Source: Mucilaginibacter sp. cycad4 (GTDB lineage: Bacteria; Bacteroidota; Bacteroidia; Sphingobacteriales; Sphingobacteriaceae). Taken from it: DNA of 64,000 nt. The notes under the pieces are model-generated. The model saw only the letters and a list, made by a program, of their open reading frames with translations, was not told the origin of the DNA and did no database searches. The position numbers were made by a program, and so were the translations under genes. This document shows positions 59,943-64,000 of this stretch, one piece after another (position 1 is the stretch's first letter; each line of letters starts with the position of its first letter). The stretch lies in assembly GCF_034263275.1 (NCBI RefSeq), contig NZ_CP139559.1, positions 5,146,001 to 5,210,000 on the forward strand, written 5' to 3'.

Positions 59943-62773
59943 CGTAATAGCGTAATTGTTCCTTTTTTATTCAATTGCGCCCCGTTATTCATTGCCGCTT
60001 TTAAATAGTATACATATACACCTACGGGCATCAATGAGCCTTTATAATAACCATCCCACCCTTTGTTAACATCGGTTGATGTAAAAACCAATTGCCCCCA
60101 TTGGTCATATACATAAAAGGAAAGTGTTTTTATATTTTTTCCATGTGCATAAATAATGTCGTTATTTCCGTCGCCGTTGGGGGTAAAGTTGTTGGCTATA
60201 TATATTATATTGTTATTGTCGATGGTGGCGGCAGTAACCGCGGCCGAAGCCGCGCTAAGCGTACATGATGCTGCTCCTAAAGCCTTAACTGTAATGGTTA
60301 CCGGCTCGTTTAGGCCAAGCCCGCTTACTTTATGTGTTAAACCGTTACTGCCCGAACTTGGCGCAGTATAAGTTAAACCATTATCGGTACTTACCAGGTA
60401 GCTGGTAGCGCCGCTTACCGCGCTCCACTCAAAAGCTACGCTTGATGAGGTAACTTCGCCAACAGTTACTACGGGCGCATCAAGCGGTTTGGTCATCTGT
60501 ACCTGCACTGTAACCCTTCCGCTGCTGTTACACCCGGTGCTGTTTGTAGCTTCCAGGTAATAATTTTTTGCCGCTGTTAAGTTAGCCGTAACATATGTAT
60601 TGCCCTGGGCAAGCAGGTTTCCGCCCGTCGGTGCATCATACCATGAAATAACTGCCCCGCCCGATGCTGAAGCAGTTAATGTAGCACTGGTGCCCGGGCA
60701 AACAGATGTTCCCGAACTGCTTACTGTAACCACCGGCAACGGAATGATAGCTATGCTAACCGCCCCCCGGGCCGAAGAGCCGCACCCCGCAGCGTTGACA
60801 GCCTGTACATAATAGGTTGTTGCCGCTGTTATATTGCTGATTGTGTAACCGGTTCCGGTATGTAAAATATTAGCGTCGGTTGCGCTGCCGTACCAGTTAT
60901 AAACAACACCGCTTTGTGCGTTTTGTATGGTAATTGTTGTTGTGGAGCCGGAGCAAACACTAACAGTGCTTTGTGTAAATTGCGGTACCGCCGGTAACGG
61001 TGAAACAGTTACTTGTATTGTTGTTAAGGGACTGCTGCAGGCGCTGTTAGATGCCTCAACATAAAAGCTTTTGCCTGCATTTAAAACAGGAGTTGTGTAG
61101 GAAGTACCTGTGGCAAGCACTGTCGTTTTAGCAGGCGAATCATACCAGTTATAAGTTAACCCCGCCTGCGGCGAACCAATCGTCAGCGTGGCTGAAGTTC
61201 CCTGGCAAATGGTTATGCCCGATGCTATAGGCGAGGGTGCAGACGGAGGTGTTAAAACCTGAACACTGATCACGTTACTCACCATCGGGGTTGTACATAT
61301 GCCTGATGATACAACACGGCGGTAGTAGGTGCCCTTACTTAATACAGGCGGGTCATAGTTTTTTGATGTAGCCCCGGCAATATTAGCGAAAGTTATATTA
61401 TCAGCAGATGATTGCCATTGGTATGAAAAAGTACCGTCGCCTCCGGCAGGCGTACTGCCCGTAATTGCAGACGGGTTACCGGTTACGCAAAAATCAGTAA
61501 CCGTGGGGGCTGTGATCTGGTTATTGGTTACCGCTATCACGGGCTTAACATCCAAACTTATCTTTCCGCGCGATGTAGAACTACAGCCTGTTGAACTAAG
61601 TCCCTCTACATAATAAGTTACTGCTGACGTTACATTTTGCAATACCAAGGTGCTGCCGGTATGCAAAATATTGGCATCAGTTGCACTGCTATACCAGTTA
61701 TAAATAACACCGCTTTGCGAATTTTGTACGCTGAGCGTTGCCGTTGAACCAGTACAGGCCGTAACCGTTGTTTGAGAAAATTGAGGTACAGCAGGCGCCT
61801 GCGTAACCTTTACCTGTATAGTTGTCAACGCACTGCTGCAAGTTCCGTTCGAGGCCTCAACATAATAATTCCTGCCGGCATTTAAAACAGGTGTAGTATA
61901 TGAGGTTCCTGTAGCAAGCAAGGTGGTTTTAGCCGGCGAATCATACCAGTTGTACGTAAATCCGGCCTGGGGAGAGCCAACCGTCAACGTAGCCGGGGTT
62001 CCCTGGCAAATAGTTATAACCGATGCCGCAGGCGATGGAGGAGGCGGGGGTGTTGAAACCTTAAGGAGCACTACATTACTAAGCACCGGAGTTGTACATG
62101 CTCCCGATGAAACCATACGGCGATAATAAGTATCATTATTTAACACCGGCGGATCATAATTTTTTGATACAGCACCCGAAATATCATTAAATGTTGCGTT
62201 ATCTGTAGATGATTGCCATTGATATGAAAAAGTACCATCGCCCCCTCCGGGCACACTCCCTGTAATAGCTGTTGGATTGCCTGTTGAACAAAATTGGGTA
62301 ACAGTTGGCGCTACTATCGTATTGTTATTTACTGCTGCTATCGGCCTTACGGTAACATCATAATAAGAATCAAAATCCACTACGCCGGCGGTAGAGATCC
62401 TGCGGCGCAGGCTGTATACAATACTTGAAGCAGATGTATTTGTTAATGAAGATGTGATATAATCTTTTTGAGTATTTGCCGACGGTGCATTTACCCAGTT
62501 CCCGTTGTTATTTATTTGCCATAGATAACTGTCAGGTGCCGGAGTTTTTACGTCGCCGTTGAGAACAGCGGCAGCGGCTGAACAAATAGTAATTGCCTGC
62601 AGGGGGGCAACTGTAATATGGTATGGAGTAAACCGTGGCTCAACAGACCGCGGCTCCATGTTAACTGGCAATGAGATTTCAAATGTCCTGCTAAAACCAG
62701 CGAACGGGAGAAAAGACAGGCAAAATATTGCCCATAATACTATTTTATATAGAGGTGCAGGTTTAGGGTGCAT
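59939..62773 (-). CDS. Repeat-containing surface adhesin with T9SS type B sorting domain
   Basis: 944 aa. Signal peptide about 1-28. The body is Ig-like/PKD-like repeats rich in Thr and Ser. A duplicated module of about 268 residues occupies roughly 149-412 and 417-678. Next come an Ig-like repeat with GGAVISWYDAPTGGN, a fibronectin-III-like domain (about 765-850) and the gliding-motility-associated C-terminal domain (IYIANNFTPNGDGNNDIIYAHG...GWDGYYKGSLMPVGVYVYYL). Exported by type IX secretion and attached to the surface, probably with the partner SprF gene just downstream. Confidence 0.93.
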   Translation of the reverse strand: MHPKPAPLYKIVLWAIFCLSFLPFAGFSRTFEISLPVNMEPRSVEPRFTPYHITVAPLQAITICSAAAAVLNGDVKTPAPDSYLWQINNNGNWVNAPSANTQKDYITSSLTNTSASSIVYSLRRRISTAGVVDFDSYYDVTVRPIAAVNNNTIVAPTVTQFCSTGNPTAITGSVPGGGDGTFSYQWQSSTDNATFNDISGAVSKNYDPPVLNNDTYYRRMVSSGACTTPVLSNVVLLKVSTPPPPPSPAASVITICQGTPATLTVGSPQAGFTYNWYDSPAKTTLLATGTSYTTPVLNAGRNYYVEASNGTCSSALTTIQVKVTQAPAVPQFSQTTVTACTGSTATLSVQNSQSGVIYNWYSSATDANILHTGSTLVLQNVTSAVTYYVEGLSSTGCSSTSRGKISLDVKPVIAVTNNQITAPTVTDFCVTGNPSAITGSTPAGGDGTFSYQWQSSADNITFANIAGATSKNYDPPVLSKGTYYRRVVSSGICTTPMVSNVISVQVLTPPSAPSPIASGITICQGTSATLTIGSPQAGLTYNWYDSPAKTTVLATGTSYTTPVLNAGKSFYVEASNSACSSPLTTIQVTVSPLPAVPQFTQSTVSVCSGSTTTITIQNAQSGVVYNWYGSATDANILHTGTGYTISNITAATTYYVQAVNAAGCGSSARGAVSIAIIPLPVVTVSSSGTSVCPGTSATLTASASGGAVISWYDAPTGGNLLAQGNTYVTANLTAAKNYYLEATNSTGCNSSGRVTVQVQMTKPLDAPVVTVGEVTSSSVAFEWSAVSGATSYLVSTDNGLTYTAPSSGSNGLTHKVSGLGLNEPVTITVKALGAASCTLSAASAAVTAATIDNNNIIYIANNFTPNGDGNNDIIYAHGKNIKTLSFYVYDQWGQLVFTSTDVNKGWDGYYKGSLMPVGVYVYYLKAAMNNGAQLNKKGTITLLR
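60740..62335 (-). repeat. Internal tandem duplication of the adhesin repeat module
   Basis: Two modules, about 61538-62335 and 60740-61531, encode closely similar blocks (NTIVAPTVTQFCSTGNP and NQITAPTVTDFCVTGNP start them), each with the order Ig-like, YNWYDSPAKTT and YNWY(S/G)SATDANILHTG. Recent duplication by recombination is likely. Confidence 0.85.
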
Positions 62774-63046
62774 AGCTTAAATTAACGGATAATGATAATA
62801 ATTATCTTTCATATTATTAAACTTTCAGAATATTTTAATCGGTAACGAAACGATTTCAAAGCCAGTCAGCGTTGAGTTAACCCAACCAGTTATGTTAATT
62901 AATGATTTTATTGTTAATTCAGGTTTATCAGTAACGTTACATTGCAACGGTATCTACGCTCTTCTACGATACAATTAATTATAATGTTCACATTATAATT
63001 AAACTTTTAAACTATACTTTGCAGCAACTGAAGTTGTTACAAATCC
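62774..63046. other. Gap upstream of the adhesin operon
   Basis: No gene is seen. The segment is AT-rich and should hold the operon promoter, but no clean TAnnTTTG box could be placed. Confidence 0.5.
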
Positions 63047-63200
63047 TCAACGGCTAAATGTGTGGGCAAACCTGTGCCGGGTTAGGTAGGCGGCGCAAAA
63101 AATATAACTTATGGATAGCTCAAACCCTCCTGTGGCGGTGTACAATGCTATGGCAACCTGCTCCTTAAATTGCGGCCCGCTAACAGTATACCGACTTAAA
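63047..63200 (-). pseudogene. Remnant of a PorP/SprF gene 3' end
   Basis: The minus strand reads, in frame, SRYTVSGPQFKEQVAIALY and then TATGGFELSISYIF followed by CAAYLTRHRF and a stop at 63047-63049. The GGFELSISYIF block is identical to the C-terminus of the intact PorP/SprF protein at 58944-59942, but no start or upstream barrel is present. It is a decayed second copy between the flippase gene and the adhesin operon. Confidence 0.65.
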
Positions 63201-63209
63201 ATCTGGCAT

Positions 63210-64000
63210 TTATCTTAAAATACCTTTTACCTTGCTTAATATGGAATCTATTTTTTCGTTAAGATCGTCCGAAATATGGCAATAATAGGTAATTATAACG
63301 TACACCAGTGCAGTTATGCCGCTCCTCACCATAATGTCCAGGTACAGGTTCGGCATTAGCCAAAGGTATTTTCCGACAAAGAAACTGGCTGCAGAGATGA
63401 GTATGATTAAAAGATGCTTGTGGTCAAAAGGCTGCATTTTAAACCTGTATTTGATATAGAACCAGGTGCAGAAATTTAGCAATATCATGGTAACAAGATA
63501 GGCTATTGCGGCCCCCATGCCTTTATAGCCGGGTATGAGCAGGTAATTAAGTCCGATGCTGAACACACTGGCAAAAAGGACAAATAAAGTAACCAATTTA
63601 TATTTGTGCGAAGTGGTTACAATGTACGTATTTAATCCGCCGGTTATATCAACTAAAAAGCCAAGGCCGATAACTATGATCACATTAAATTGAGCACTCT
63701 TTTCAGGGTCATGCACAATACCAAGCAAATTATTTTTATTGATGATAATCCCAACAAAAAGCAGGCAGCCAATTACCATTTGAATGATGGATGTTTTGCG
63801 ATATATGCCGGCAATGTTCTGCATATCTTTTGATTTCCATGAATCGGCTACAATTTGATAGGTAGTGCGGCTGAGGGCCTGGGCAGGAACGCTGATCACT
63901 ACTGCAATATTGAAATACCAGCTGTAAACCCCCTGTATGGCATCGCCGGCCATGGAGCTAAGCATAACCACGTCAACCTTTTGCAAAAACACATAAATGG
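63210..64000 (-). CDS. Flippase-like polysaccharide export protein, C-terminal part (cut by window end)
   Basis: At least 262 residues of a multi-span membrane protein; the frame continues past the window edge, so the first residues seen are internal. It resembles Wzx/MATE-type lipid-linked polysaccharide flippases: YSWYFNIAVVISVPAQALSRTTYQIVADSWKSKDM, then hydrophobic spans such as LNYLLIPGYKGMGAAIAYLVTMILLNF. Probably exports a surface polysaccharide. Confidence 0.82.
   Translation of the reverse strand, partial: IYVFLQKVDVVMLSSMAGDAIQGVYSWYFNIAVVISVPAQALSRTTYQIVADSWKSKDMQNIAGIYRKTSIIQMVIGCLLFVGIIINKNNLLGIVHDPEKSAQFNVIIVIGLGFLVDITGGLNTYIVTTSHKYKLVTLFVLFASVFSIGLNYLLIPGYKGMGAAIAYLVTMILLNFCTWFYIKYRFKMQPFDHKHLLIILISAASFFVGKYLWLMPNLYLDIMVRSGITALVYVIITYYCHISDDLNEKIDSILSKVKGILR

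Overview
The window is a chromosomal segment of a Bacteroidota bacterium, most likely a Sphingobacteriaceae member such as Mucilaginibacter or Pedobacter (inference, no database search). Evidence: Bacteroidota-type -7 promoter elements (TAnnTTTG) close to start codons and no consistent Shine-Dalgarno sites; the gliding lipoprotein GldD; type IX secretion PorP/SprF and type B C-terminal sorting signals; an IPExxxVDY-type protein next to acpP; the fused NagB/PIG-L deaminase; and lipoproteins with LxxC lipoboxes. Most of the window is ordinary housekeeping DNA.

Layout. 0.1-1.8 kb: secreted subtilase. 1.9-6.9 kb: DUF177-rpmF-plsX-fabH-accB-accC, a ribosome and fatty-acid block. 6.9-12.2 kb: tatC, rpiB, M28 peptidase, LutB-like Fe-S protein, RibD/DHFR-like protein. 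12.3-14.4 kb (minus): EcsC-like, gldD, aroE. 14.6-17.9 kb: hybrid one-component sensor kinase and a small zinc-ribbon protein. 18.2-22.5 kb: pyk, IPExxxVDY protein, acpP-fabF-rnc. 22.5-25.8 kb: CarboxypepD-like protein, yicC, gmk, nadD. 26.1-30.4 kb (minus): MaoC-like, ATP-dependent DNA ligase plus its MBL exonuclease, LD-carboxypeptidase. 30.6-32.9 kb: metG and tRNA-Arg(CCU). 33-41.3 kb: accessory genes (hypothetical protein behind the tRNA, DUF6438 lipoprotein, ABC-F, DUF4382 lipoprotein, O-methyltransferase, atypical SDR, small unknowns, DUF1349). 41.5-50 kb: second ABC-F, ligase-associated Lhr helicase, lipoprotein, M16 peptidase. 50-55.5 kb: DUF2059, HGSNAT-like acyltransferase, NagB/PIG-L and AnmK, an amino-sugar and peptidoglycan-recycling neighbourhood. 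56-62.8 kb (minus): glycosyltransferase, then an OmpA / PorP-SprF / repeat-adhesin operon of type IX secretion. The window ends inside a flippase-like gene.

The most unusual object is in the helicase gene (43178-46156, minus). A complete DUF559 (Vsr/PD-(D/E)XK-like) nuclease domain is inserted in frame between helicase motifs II and III, and is flanked by inverted GC-rich arms that are each themselves a hairpin. Cargo-less elements of the same paired-hairpin design lie at about 25.1, 28.2 and 51.7 kb, and a single arm at 29.3 kb. The 28.2 kb copy supplies a C-terminal tail to the exonuclease, whose product is expected to work with the same helicase. I propose as a hypothesis a nuclease-plus-palindrome mobile system, analogous to RAYT/REP but with a DUF559 enzyme.

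A second repeat class consists of long AT-rich inverted repeats made of iterated words that differ from locus to locus. They fill gaps between co-oriented genes at about 4.7, 5.4, 10.1, 23.5 and 24.5 kb. Other points of interest are a possible old integration scar behind tRNA-Arg, a decayed PorP/SprF gene end at 63.1 kb, a nested palindrome region at 55.5-55.8 kb, and several genes whose start codon sits almost on the predicted transcription start.
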